A stretch of DNA of 64,000 bases from positions 17,898,357 through 17,962,356 of the forward strand of contig NC_084710.1 of NCBI RefSeq assembly GCF_033807575.1, in the 5' to 3' direction. Positions 1 to 12,242 of this stretch are shown here, piece by piece. Under the pieces are notes generated by a model that saw only the letters and a list, made by a program, of their open reading frames with translations, searched no databases and had not been told where the DNA came from. Source of the DNA: Cydia pomonella (lineage: Eukaryota; Arthropoda; Insecta; Lepidoptera; Tortricidae). Made by a program: the position numbers and the translations under genes. Positions within the stretch are counted from its first letter, which is position 1; each line of letters begins with the position of its first letter.

Positions 1-841
1 GATCAATCGGATCCCTTTGTTTGACATAATTATATTAATTACTCAAAGTCATAATGTAATGATAGTCAGATTATCATTACTCACAATTCTGAAACCGATA
101 TCTTTTCAGGGATTTCCTTAGGTTATCCTATAGATAGGTTAGGTTAGGTTTGTTTTATGACAATCCTGAAAAGTTACGCGTTTCTGAGAAAAACCAAATT
201 ATGACTAACGAAAATGCCGACAAACAATACATTATGACTTAAAACTTTATGGGAAACAATAGAGACCCATGATCAATATTTATACATACAAACTGACCTG
301 ACAGAAAGCTTAGATAGACTTTATTTTTCAACCTACTTTTAATATTGTAATTGGGAAGACGAGTAATTATTCAATTGAGTATTGATACCATTTGAGTAAA
401 TATTATTGCTGTATTACTTGGAATATGAATTAATTGCATCATATTTTCTTCGATTAACGGTGGATATATAAACAATGTGTAAGTAGGTAGGCACCCAATA
501 TCCTTTAAATTGAAAAGCTAGTGAAGCCTTGTACCATTTCCCATCTATTTGCTTCGGTGGTGCAGTCCGACTATGCCGTGCCTATGTCCATTACTTAGAT
601 TCAATTTAAGTAGCTAGCGTAGTGTTTGTTAAGGAGTAAACAAACAAAACGGTATCTAAATTTATTATATACCCCATAAAGCGATTAACGCTATCGATTT
701 AAGAATAAAATTCCAAACGCTATTAAAATCTATTATGTACCATCAGCCATAAAAGTACACGGTGACTTTATCAATGAATTCATTCATAATTTCTCCATGC
801 AATTTCGCAGTTTACCTAGTTTTCGCAAAAAAAGGTGACCA
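1..841. other. Intergenic, no gene seen
   Basis: AT-rich sequence with frequent stops in all frames. I see no gene, RNA or clear repeat boundary here. Confidence 0.6.
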
Positions 842-1092
842 CTCTGTATCTTTAGATATTTCAATAAAAGTAAACAAAATCAACCCACAAAATACGGTTC
901 CTTAAGCCAGTTGAGGGTACGAGTAGATGAAAACATTACATGATCAAATAATGTGGGTTAAAGTCAGGTCGTTTAGTCACAGATCCATGCGGTTTGGTAT
1001 TTGGTTTGTTAACCAATAAATGTTATGTTAAAAGTACCCGAAAATGTACTAATTGTTTGTTTACTTTTATTGAAATACCTAAAGATACAGAG
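842..1092. repeat. Inverted-repeat element (MITE-like)
   Basis: Positions 842-878 pair with 1,056-1,092 as a 37-bp inverted repeat with one mismatch. A shorter inner pair (CAACCCACA with TGTGGGTTA) lies between the arms. The loop is about 180 bp. It is probably a non-autonomous DNA transposon. No target-site duplication was defined, so the family is unassigned. Confidence 0.6.
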
Positions 1093-3160
1093 TATAGAAA
1101 GAGGTGAACGTGTAAGAGTATATATAATAATTGACGTATTAAATATATCAAATTAAGAGGGGTTAGCAGCCAGTCTGGCCCAAATGGTTTAATTATAAAC
1201 GGCCTAGATCCAAGGAGCAGACGATTCAGTTCAGATGTCGACGCCACTCAATTTATATCAAGGCAAAGGTGAGAAATCTCGAAAATAGAACTCGTTAGCT
1301 AAATTCATCCATCCAGAATTTGCATGGCAAAGCCACCAATTACGCAATATGTACGAGCAGTCGGATTACCCTATATTATCATTACTAATTGGGACCACTG
1401 TGGTATTTATAATAAAATAATCAGCTGCTTTCGCTTTAGGTCAGCGTGGAGACTCTAGACTAATCCCTCTCAGCAAGAGAGGCCCTCAAGCCAACCCCAA
1501 CATATCAAATATAAAAGTCGAAAATCTTTACCTTCCTCTCTATCGTTCTTGCTTATTCGAGCGTGGCAAATAACGTTTTTCGATGTTGGGCAGGCCCTCT
1601 GTATTAATGTCGTAAACCTATATGTTATTTAATTAGGAGGAGTACTAGTTTTAACGATTTAATTTCTCTTTTCTTTCATTAGGTACTTTCTGTATCGTCA
1701 ACAACACTAAAATCGAACTATGTTTTATAATTCAGATGAACGTTAGTTCAAAATAAATAACAAACAACCTAGGTACCTATTTCGTCAGTATGGTAACCAC
1801 AAATCCAAGTAGCGTTTGACGACGTAACGAGTTTTCCCTCTATAAATAATTAACATTTGTCGTTAATTCAGTTTCGTCGAGTAAACACTTGTAATTCACA
1901 AGTAGGATTGAAAACATCACGTATTTTATCTGATAAATTGCGAACAAAGATATATTTCAAAATGAATTAATTAATTTGTTACTTTTATGAAAATAATTGA
2001 CGAAACATCACCCCGATACGAACCCTTTGTCATCTCCGCTTCCGCACAAACAATTAGAGGATTGTTTTCGCCGAACAAGGAACAATCATTTGTCTTCTCA
2101 CTTAACGAGATATTTTCGTAACTGGACTCAAAACAAACGGATTGGGTCGGTATAAAATTTAATTAATGTTTTAAATTAATAATTGAAACTTTTTGTTGGT
2201 GGTGTCAAAGTCGATTCATCACAGCTAACATTAATAGAATAATGTCAACAATGATATCGAATAACAAATGACGGTCTGGTATAAGTAGGTACTTATCGAC
2301 ATATTTTCTGTTCCTTATTTGTTTTTTTCTCCCCAGCTCTGTTGATGCTCACACATTGTCAATATACAGCCCACTTGAATTCTTAAACATTATAATTAAA
2401 AATTAATAAAGTAAGTATCTTCCTAGTTATGCAGGCTTTAAAAGAAACCAGGACGATATCATAGCATCAGATAACGGTAAACAGTAATCAAGCACAACAA
2501 TGAGTCATTACATCGCGGTGTGTACTTACTCTACTGCGATACTGCTGGTACTACCGTTAAAACTGTTCATAATTTACAGTATATTGCGAATCGGTGAAGT
2601 GTTCCAGGTCAAGTTTTGATACAGTTTCTAATTCTTAATTGGGTATCTAGACTTTCTATCGGTTCTTAAAATATCTGCTAATAAACAACAAATCAACTTT
2701 ATCAACTTTTAAGAAACAGTCAAGTAGATATAGGTGGATATAATACATCTTTATAAATGGATATTGAATATCATATATCCAGTGGGACTACCTATTTTAT
2801 CATTGTGGTTTATTCATTTTTTTAGCAAAGTCGCCATTTAGGCAAAGTAAATAAAAACAATCTTAAGTAGGTGGTTTAAGGTTGCCTGTTTAGTTTAAAA
2901 TCATAAAATGGAATCAAATTAATTCCAGTGTTTCTTTTTGTAACATTTATCATTCAAATGGGAGCATTCGTATTCGCATATGTTACATAATATGCAGGTC
3001 CAATTTGCAATGAATACGATGGAAAGGGCTCTCATTGGAAATACACGAGCCACCTGCGGCCGTGACACGTAAGCATCTTGTACGACTTATAACAAATACA
3101 ATTTATTGGACATCTGCCGCCCCGCCGTTGAATCTTATACCTTTAAACAAGCAATTCTTG
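1093..3160. other. Intergenic, no gene seen
   Basis: Mostly AT-rich. A relatively GC-rich pocket at about 1,430-1,620 has weak inverted similarity around CCCAACAT/ATGTTGGG and may be an old repeat. No coding region is supported. Confidence 0.5.
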
Positions 3161-3162
3161 TA

Positions 3163-3445
3163 TATATATATATATATATTATTTCTGTGATCTCGGAAAC
3201 GGCTCTAACGATTTCGCTGAAATTTGGTATATGGGTGTTTTTGGGGGTATACAGTCTATATAGATTAGTCTTATGTTTGGGAAAACGCGTGTTTTCGAGA
3301 TTTCATGCGTTTTTCTTTCGACGCAGAATATGGTCGCTAATTTCGTATTGCCGGCCACTGTCCGTCTGGTCCAGCGGGTTAAGACGCGGACTGCTAAACG
3401 AGTGTTACGGGTTCGAATCTTGCCCGGAGACTAACTTTTGTTTTT
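3163..3445 (+). mobile_element. tRNA-Ser-derived SINE-like repeat
   Basis: A (TA)n run at 3,163-3,178 precedes sequence ending in a tRNA-like module at about 3,360-3,432. The module has an RNA polymerase III A box (TGGTCCAGCGG, 3,367-3,377) and B box (GTTCGAATC, 3,411-3,419). An anticodon-loop-like CTGCTAA suggests descent from tRNA-Ser(GCT). The serine variable arm is missing and the stems are imperfect, so I call it a SINE head rather than a tRNA gene. A T-rich tail follows. Confidence 0.55.
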
Positions 3446-3956
3446 TTTTATATGTTCAAGCTTATATATAATTTTTTAATTTATATTGTTTTAGACAAGT
3501 TTAATTTAGTAAAAAAATGTAGTTAAGATTATCACCTGTACACCACCATATTACAATAAATAGTTATAACCGAGCAAAGCTCGGTCGCCCAGGTGCTGCT
3601 AATATGAAAAGCTGCTTTCACACTTTCTGCGAAGGACACTTTTGACAATATTATCATAAGGTTGGCAGTGAAATAAGTCTATTAAGTAAAATAAGTCTTA
3701 GTTTCATTTATATAAGAGTCAATTTGTAACTGTAATAAATTGATTCTAATTCTAACAGAACTCCGACTGTAAAGATGGGTAGGTGTTGTTGCAGAAAATA
3801 CAAACGCTGTGATGTTATTTTTAATAAGTACATAGTATTATGGTCAGTGTCTTTATTGTTTGTATACAGAGTTCACTAATTTATCATGAAAATTAATTAA
3901 TTATTAGGTACATAAATTATGTTATATTCTGGTCTATATTTATGGTCCTGCAGGCT

Positions 3957-4060
3957 AAGCACGATCGCATTGTTATCGCTTGTCACCATGGCTGTCACGT
4001 TCTAACAAGTAAGTGCGAAAGTGACGGGCATAGTGACAGGTTATAAAAATGTGCCACCGC
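3957..4060. repeat. MITE family A, copy 1
   Basis: An imperfect hairpin whose left half contains ACGATCGCAT then CGCTTGTCAC and whose right half contains GGCATAGTGACAGG then TATAAAAAT. The same organisation is better preserved at 36,201-36,332, which defines the family. The open frame over this copy is not a gene. Confidence 0.65.
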
Positions 4061-6781
4061 TGGTTATATTATTAGGAATTAAGAATTCCTTGATCATAAA
4101 ACTATTGCTATCAATCGTGTGTATCTCGTGCCGTGCAGTCAATGGAATTATTGCACAAAACACAAAATATCCAAAGACAATTCAACTACCTCAAGCAATA
4201 AAAGTTTTATAAATTGTTTGTGACTTAAGCTTTACTATCTCATACCATCCAACCAGTCTGCCGGTCACTCACCTCTATTTTTGTGCACCGTAGTCTGGTT
4301 TTTTGTATCGAGACCTCTTAACCTGCCGCTTTAACGATGGGTATAATAAATATTCCTTTCCGGGCGTCTGTCCTCATTCCCTGTATTTATACTGGAACCA
4401 ATCACTAATGACGGCATTTAAAGTTCAATGCTTCTAAGACCGGACCTGGTGTATAGCTCCTATAATTAAATACACAAATCCTGGGGCTGCAATCCGCCAC
4501 GATTGAGTTAAGAAGTGGATGATATTTGATTTTGGACGCTTTTTAAAATGCTAGGAGTGCGTAACAGTAACTTTTTTGTGCAATTCTATCTATTTCATTT
4601 TCTCATTCGAGAAACAATATATAAGTATTATAAGTATGCTTGATAAGACTTTTGCGTATTGCGACAAAAACTTTACTTCTACTTTTGATATAATATATGG
4701 TTTAAAACAATATAAAATAATAACCAGTTTTTGGGAGTATTTTGTTTTATCGGGCATAACAGAGTTTTAGAGGCATTTTTAAAGTAAATAAAACCTGAAA
4801 TATCCTTGTCACTTTAAATCAACAGTAAACAAAGGATTTTCTTGAATATGTATTTAGGTGCGTACAATGTATACTGCATATATTTAGAATCTGTTTTTTA
4901 ACATTATATTATAATGTTAACTATTAATTAACAGTAGAAATGTCGTAATGCTAGGGTATTTAACATAATCGTAAAAGTACTTGTCTTAAACCAAATCACC
5001 ATTGTTATACTTAATGACGACGTTTTATCAAGCCATCAACAAACCATTCATTCATTACAGAATCTCAATGGATTAACAGCTCCCACATACGGGCACTTCA
5101 AACCCGGCTATCCACGAGTATTAACAAATTTGTGTACACACCAAAGAGATTACAGCGGGTAACTTTTTCTAGAACATCCATATAATGAGATTTGTTTTCG
5201 TTGCTACTGAGTGTAGTTAAAAACGCCAGGCTTTAACGTATTGCATTCCTATTTCTTTTAGCGAGTCTTTAATAGGAAAGAAGTTGTGAAATAGTAGCGG
5301 GCGGTCCACCCACTGGGTCTAAGTGTCTAGGGTTATTTCTTGCGACATGCGATGTCGGTGTATCGACTGGTTTTTCTTTGGGTTATGCTCTAGAATTTTT
5401 AGACTACATGTACTTAAATAGTTCTAGTAATATAGGTACTTAAATAAAGTAATACCTTGCGATTACCGGTAGATACAAATCCAAGCGCCGATTAAGAAAA
5501 CTTATTACTAAATAACCCATTATAACCAACAAATGATTTTTTTCTTCATATAACCGTATAATTAATTATTTTATATTTGACATTGTTTTATTTTTATTTT
5601 TATTGTTAATTGTATTCCTATAATTTTCTTATCCTATTCATTTTGCACTAAGTTTATCTGAATTATCTTGTTAATTTTAATTTAGTTTTGGCGATCACAC
5701 TTATAAGTTCTTATATTTAAGACGTGTATGTAATTTATATCGTAAATAAATAAATCTAAATCAATTTTTTTACCCCTCTTCATAAGGAAGTCAAAACTTG
5801 TAAGATGAAACAAAAACGACATTGAAGTTATATTATAATTGTCGACGTTCTGCACCGCTGCCTCGAGCACACCCGTTTTTTTAGAATAACGGGCTTTGAG
5901 ACCTAGAGATCTTAACGAATGTAATTACTTAAATTTTTACCACTGTTAATGCAGTCTTCTTAGAGACTCGATCTCTTCTTTACCTCTCAAAGTGCACCAC
6001 GCCAACGAGTAAAATACTACTAGGTACACCTACCTCCTTATTGTGAATATTGTCATCAAATTGTTTTGATTTTATTCTGGTTATTATGGCTGTGAATAAT
6101 TCAGACCTAATTATTAATAACAATATATTTTTTAATGAAACCAATGCCATACAGCGATACAGTAGGTAACGTGCTAGTCAATTAGTGATAACCCAATAAT
6201 CAATATTAAAAAATATTATTGTTTTTTATAGCAACATGATTATTTTTTTAATTAACTTATTTCCGCAAATTTACACCTGATTCAATAAAATATGCTTTCT
6301 AACCGACTTCAAAATAGTACGTAAACAGTAGATAATTAAATTTAATGTTGTAGCAGGCAGGAGAAAAATTAATGTTATAAATTCACTAAAATGTTTATTT
6401 CCTTCTCCCCAATTCAGTGACTGCTATTAAATTTCCACAAAATGACTTTTATCCTAGTGGTTGATACACAATGAAATTATCCAGAATCGAATTGTTATTG
6501 TATGGGTGATTAAAATAGGTTCTAATTTGTTCTCCGACAATCTAAAATTACTACAACTAACCTAATAACACGTAGGCCGCATAGTTGCGTCAAAATATAA
6601 GCAGTTTTATTTTAACAGGCTGTATCGTATATATATCCAACGACTCATATGTTGTTTATTTCGGGAAAGTAGGTAAACACTTTAACACTAAAAATATTTG
6701 CGATAAGAAGTAGCATCTGATAAAACACGCACATATTCAGGTAGATACCTACTTGACACGATATTTTCTGCGTAATAGGTA
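4061..6781. other. Intergenic, no gene seen
   Basis: AT-rich DNA without a convincing coding region. It contains short palindromes (for example AACATTATATTATAATGTT near 4,900) and small open frames of biased composition. Nothing here was assigned to a family. Confidence 0.5.
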
Positions 6782-6915
6782 CGGTCCAGGAATTCAATTT
6801 CAGTACCATTTCGTATCTCGTCACAGTGACAATAATATGAGGTCCCTAGCGACTTTGATATTGATTGTCACTGTGTCAAGGTACGAGATGGTACTGAAAT
6901 TAAATTCCTTGACCG
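6782..6915. repeat. Long-armed palindromic MITE
   Basis: Nearly the whole 134 bp folds back. The left arm begins CGGTCCAGGAATTCAATTTC, and the right arm ends with its approximate reverse complement through CCTTGACCGG at 6,915. The arms are about 50 bp around a short spacer, and both contain CACAGTGACAAT or its complement. No flanking target duplication was recognised. Confidence 0.7.
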
Positions 6916-7056
6916 GAACTTGATTTCATTCATTTACCATGGTAAAACTTTCGCGCTTGAAACGCGTTTTGATGTAGTGCCTTCAGAATCTTCTTAAGCT
7001 GGTTTTATTGTATATTTTATAATATACACATTACACATACACATAGATATATCGAC

Positions 7057-7255
7057 GGCTGGTCTGGCCTAGTGGGTAGGCCTATGAAGCCGTTGGTGCT
7101 CAGTTCGAATCCGGTTAAGGGCATTTATTTGTGTGATGAACACAGATATTTGTTCTTAAGTCATGGGTGTTTTCTATGTATATAAGTATGTATATATCGT
7201 CGCCTAGTACCCATACTACAAGCTTTGCTTAGTTTGGTGCTAAGTCGATCTGTGT
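7057..7255 (+). mobile_element. tRNA-derived SINE, plus-strand copy
   Basis: It has an A-box-like TGGCCTAGTGG and a B-box-like GTTCGAATC, then a body with TTTGTGTGATGAACACAG, a TATGTATAT-rich segment and TTTGCTTAGTTTGG. A second copy in the opposite orientation lies at 56,938-57,145. I recognise this layout as a dispersed SINE-like family of moths and butterflies, but I assign no published name. Confidence 0.7.
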
Positions 7256-7310
7256 TCAATTTATTTATATATCGTGTGTTCATTACAGTACGAGCGACCT
7301 CCCCCGAGGC

Positions 7311-7487
7311 CAGGGCCGGATTTAGGGGAGGGCAACCGGGGCTACAGCCCCGGGGCCTCCACAAAAGGGGGGCCCCCACAATAGAGACTTCGGAAAATTT
7401 ACCTTTATATTTGGAAAATAATTTGTGGCCAGGGGGCCTCCACTTCTTTGTTGCCCCGTGGCCTCCAGAGCTCTAAATCCGGCATTT
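7311..7487. mobile_element. hAT-type MITE with 8-bp target duplication
   Basis: A 177-bp GC-rich element begins CAGGGCCGGATTTAG and ends CTAAATCCGGCATTT, an imperfect terminal inverted repeat of hAT type. It is bracketed by an exact 8-bp direct repeat, CCCGAGGC (7,303-7,310 and 7,488-7,495), the duplication length hAT transposases make. Internal GGGGCCTCC-like blocks recur. There is no transposase, so it would need mobilising in trans. Open frames overlapping it on both strands are artefacts of its composition. Confidence 0.8.
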
Positions 7488-7495
7488 CCCGAGGC

Positions 7496-9307
7496 CCTCG
7501 CAAAGTTTAAAAAAATATTCGTGGAATCCAATAATGGAGAATGTTCGCAAAACATTATAATTAAAAGTTTTCTTGTTCTTTACGTTAAAGCGTGCAGTTT
7601 CACATAGCTCCATAAGTTATAATCGAATAAATGGAGTGAATCACGAAGGTATACGACGAAGTTTGCCCTTGAAAATTTGAACTAATAATGTGGCAAAATA
7701 GTAGTTCAAAGATTATGCAGTCAGATTACGACTTTGCCGCATGTAAACACAGGTTAAGTCTACATAAATATAGATGTTAGCGTGACCAAAGCCAAACCAT
7801 ACAGAAGACTCATTGATATCATACTAGTTGTTTTTCAATCCTTAGCCATACTTTGCCGGGTGAAGAATGTGTAGGCAGTGAACGGACACAATGAACAAAA
7901 CAACTTTTGCTATGGATCTAACTCCGAAATCCCGGAAAAAATGTCTATAATGAATGATATGCCTATTTGCAATGTATGAGAAATTGAGTCTTACATACTT
8001 TATTGTATCCTTAAGAGTCCCCAGCAAGCTCGGTTCTCCATACAAACGTAGTTAAGCTCTCATTTTAAAACGACTTGTTAGATTGCTCTGAAACTTTGTA
8101 CTTACAATAGGATAATCTTGTAATTAGTTTATGTAGCTTCATACTTATATACCATAGTTAAAAAAATACAGTTAATTTAAGTTTTTCATACAAGACTTGT
8201 TATTGCTCTATTTCGTTGGTTTTGTAAACTGGAGCTATATAAACTAATTACAGGCATAGATATACCTCATGTCAGTTGTTCAGTTCAGTTCAAATATACT
8301 TTATTCATGTAGTCCTAGCAACAGGCGCTTATGATGTTATGTGATAAGGTTTAATTACAATCCAACACGTAGTTTTAAAATGACAACGAAACTCCTTTTA
8401 TACGGGAAGGTGAAGTTCGGCCGAGCTTGCTGCGGACTCTTAACTCGTTTGTGTCTTTCCACTCTTTCCAGTAGACATTGCAAAGTTAAGGATCAAAAGC
8501 TATTTTTTACTCTGCACCCTTAAGGGCGGGATACATTTTTTCTTGATTTTTTTGCTCGATATATTATGTTCGGGAACATATATCGGTCGGTAACTTTTAC
8601 TGTATTGTCCACAGAAGAGACCTTTATCTAAAATATGTTTAACCCAATTTTACTATTAAAATATAATCAAAAAGTTATCAAAATATTTCCATAACTACAT
8701 ATCTCTAAATCTTTACGTGCTTTCTTTGCTAGCAGAATGAAAAATTAATAATGTATGTGTAAGCTTTATATATGTTTTGTCGTTATTTATGTCTGTATTA
8801 TAAGTAATATAAGTATGTATATTTATATGTAGGTATGTATGGTATGTTATTGTACTATATTTGGTTGTTGTTGTTAAAGTAGTACCGACCACAATCTCTC
8901 GGCTTTGCCCAAAGGTTGACTGGTAGAGTATGCGTCATGGCATTAAGTCCGCCTTTTGTACTAAAAAGTTTTCTTTTGTGCAGTAAAGAGTAAATAAATA
9001 AATAATAAATAAATATACTTATATTTTGCCTGAACCGTGGAAATGAGCCATTAAAGTCATTTATTGAAGTTGATTTGCAATAAATCACGTTTACGATTTG
9101 CGAGTGACAACGCAACGCAACGATTATTAGACGCGTGTGGCTCGAACTCGCGGACCGCCACGTGCTGCGGTGTGGTTGTTATCCAATACTGCGTTCATAT
9201 TATCATACGTGGATGATACATTTTTAGTTAATTTGCCAATAAAACGCCTAAAGCCAAATTTTGTCTTTACCATGATAAAATTTGACTCCTAACCGACTGA
9301 CTGAAGT
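7496..9307. other. Intergenic, no gene seen
   Basis: No supported coding sequence. Small open frames exist on both strands (for example 7,842-8,045 and 8,341-8,523) but lack recognisable motifs or codon-like composition. Confidence 0.5.
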
Positions 9308-9436
9308 ACCACTTGCACCATCCGATTAGCCACTAACTTGGAGTTAACACAGGGTTAAATTGTACTGGTAATTCCGGGTTTAACCGGTTAACCCCGCGTT
9401 AGTGGCTAACCCTGGATGGCGCCATGGCGCAAATGG
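9308..9436. repeat. Hairpin MITE with TTAGCCACTAAC arms
   Basis: The left arm carries CACCATCCGATTAGCCACTA and the right arm carries TTAGTGGCTAACCCTGGATG, which pair imperfectly. GTTAAC-rich sequence lies between them. It has the size and layout of a short non-autonomous DNA transposon. Confidence 0.6.
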
Positions 9437-12045
9437 CCCTTAGAGTTTTAGACAGTATAATTCTCAACAATACAGACCAATGAAATACCGTAGTATAATA
9501 ATACTCGCATATGAGTCCTCGCACCCGTGTAAATGAGCCGTAACGCCATAGAAACCTACTTCATTTTGACATTTTATCTTAGATTCGATATACAACAATA
9601 AATTCAAAGGCAAGTAGCCAATCCAAGTTCAGCCTTTTTGGATCACACATATGTTATATGCTCCAGAATCGGGGGGCTTTGTTTTGATGACGGCAAGCTC
9701 TGTCGTTAGGTTGTTACCTAGTAACTGCTAAGGGTAGGGTAGGCTAGGCACGTATTTCATGGGGTAGGTCTGGGTGACCCTGATGCCTCAGCTGAAGCCG
9801 TGGCATGTTCAAACGCGATATTAAACTATATTACTTTCAACATTAAAAAATTGTATATTCGTTTCACGGGCGTTATTTATAACTTCAAACACTAACACAC
9901 TTTGCAGTAAAAATATCAATGCTTGGGCATCCAGTTTACGTGTCCATTTTACGTGATGCTTGTTGTCGACGTGTCTCTTTAGAAATTTAGATTTGAAAGA
10001 GATTTGGCTTTAGCTAAGACACATGTTGACATATACAATACAACTCTTTTTTATTGCCCACCAATATCAAAAGAAACATGACATACCAATTAAGCATATA
10101 GAATTAACCTATGGTAGACAACAGGCGGTCTTATCGCTATTATTAGTAACCCTTATTAGTACTTACTGACGGCTTAGAATCTCTTAGGCTTCGGAGAAAC
10201 TTTGGCTCTCTTTGCGTGTTCTACCGTCTGTACAATGGGGAATATTCCGAAGAACATTTTGAATTGATGCCATCCGTATGATTATTGACTCTTTCCGTAT
10301 GATTAATTTGCAAATCCCGACTCGACTGTAACGATCGCCTGTGTCATAAAAACTTATAAGTACTTAGCCAAAGAATCTGCATAGAATCATACATATACCT
10401 TTTGTTTTTTTACCCCTGTACCTTTATTGTTTCGCATAAATCTAGTCCCAGTCTGCTTACGTACGAACTCATTCCAAAATAAACAGCATCATTTAACATG
10501 GCTGTCAAATAAACACAAATAGTCAGAAGTCTTAATTACGCTCGGATCATACGCGAAATGATTTGGCTCGCGGCCAGACGTTTGAGATTATATGAGGCCA
10601 GGTACTGCAGTCTTGGGGTATATGGGCTTATAATATGGGCTCTAATGAGTCATTATTCCTATTTTAATTGACAGGAAACACCGGTTTAGTGACCTCATTG
10701 ATGAACGTAAGAATTGTTATATCCTGTGCCTCAATCAATGTGCTAAGTTGTAAGCACATAATTATTTTGTTGCACATCTGTAGGTATGATTTGTTACTCT
10801 ACTATGTTATTATGTTTATTTTATATAATTCTATGACTTTTACTAATATACTAATTTCTTCTTGAGTCTAGAAAAATACATCCACGCAGATCATATCAGG
10901 ATCATATGTATAAATTGCTCAATATTTATTTTCTCTTTTTACAGGTAAGTGGAGTCTTCTGTCATTTAAGATCCTTTTGGCGTTTGTTATGTGAGGTACT
11001 TAAAAAAACTACTTAGGTACTTTTGGACAGGCTACCCTCATACAGTATGAAATTTAAAGATCATTATATAGGGGTCAACACACAAAACTGTATTCACATC
11101 TTTCCTGTAAACCTGTCCACATGAAACAGTTTTCTCTCCTGTCGACAATAGTTAACAGCTTGTGGGCAGGTAATGATTTTATCATACATATCCAATAATA
11201 AAAAATTAACCTTTATAGCACTTATCTTTTGGGCATGTCTACAGCAATGAAGTAAACACAATTTTGTGTTTGACCCATAGACCTCATCATGATCACAACT
11301 GCAACAGAGTTGTAATTAAATCAGACTAAAAGTGTAATAAATACCTATTAAAAATGATTAAAGTTGAAAAAAGTTACAAAACAATGTTACATGTGTATCG
11401 ATAGACATTGATAAATGGGAAAGCATGACCGCCCACAACGTTAGTGTAAAGCAAAAGCCTAAACACGACGAGACCCAGAGCGACCCAACTTCATTTGTTT
11501 CACACGCAAAAACATTACTTATTCCTTTTAACTTTACACATATAATGGCTTAACCATTCACGTGGACTTAGGTCACTGTTTTTCACTTACAAAACGTGGC
11601 TTACATAAAGTCGGTCTAGAAAGCCTAGCTGACCTAATAGATGGCACGCCACAGAGCTTAATCTGCGATGAAACGATTCAGTGCAGATACCCACGTTTAG
11701 ATATAAGACTATTACGTCAGTGTCTTATATAAAGTTTGGATAGTTGCGTCACTTAGGCGCCCGTAAGTATGTTTTTGGGTGAATCAACTTTTTTTGTTTT
11801 GTTATCCTGTCCCGTTGTCCAAGGGACAACAGTGTCACAGTTTGTTTGAAGAGACGTTGTATGCCGTTCTATTAACATGCTTAGTTGGGGGCCCATTATG
11901 AACATTGGTTATAACGACCACAAAAACGCAAGTTTGATACATTTAAGTACCATAAAATCAGTATTTCAATGAACTTTTGTCCCCTGGACAACTAATCGTA
12001 ACCATGGCAACGAGTGACGCTAAAAAGTTGATCCTTCCTTTTACA
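9437..12045. other. Intergenic, no gene seen
   Basis: I found no gene or clear repeat boundary. The open frame at 10,668-10,865 is hydrophobic and AT-derived and is not supported as a gene. Confidence 0.5.
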
Positions 12046-12242
12046 CATCGTTCGATCCGATATCGGATGTCAGCTGCTAGAAAATGCCCTATAGTGTCAA
12101 CCTCAAGTCCTTTTATTTTTGCATTAACGCTTTTGAACAACAAACAATAATAGAATTTGATAATTAAAAAAAAAAACTTTTTTCTTCTTTGTAGTCGTGG
12201 TCGACATCCGACATCGGATTCAATATCGGATGTCGGTTCCAA
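12046..12242. repeat. Repeat with ATATCGGATGTC motifs
   Basis: GATATCGGATGTC occurs near 12,059. At 12,202-12,240 there are GACATCCGACATCGG and ATATCGGATGTCGG. The motifs are arranged as inverted copies at the two ends of about 195 bp, which suggests a small decayed inverted-repeat element. A minus-strand open frame spans it and is not supported as a gene. Confidence 0.45.

Noticed and set aside
3360..3432. Possible true tRNA-Ser(GCT) gene
   Set aside because: Boxes A and B are present, but the acceptor stem does not pair well and the long variable arm of tRNA-Ser is missing. It fits a SINE head better.
7225..7607. Overlapping open frames on both strands over GC-rich DNA
   Set aside because: They arise from the hAT-type MITE at 7,311-7,487, whose low stop frequency is due to GC content.
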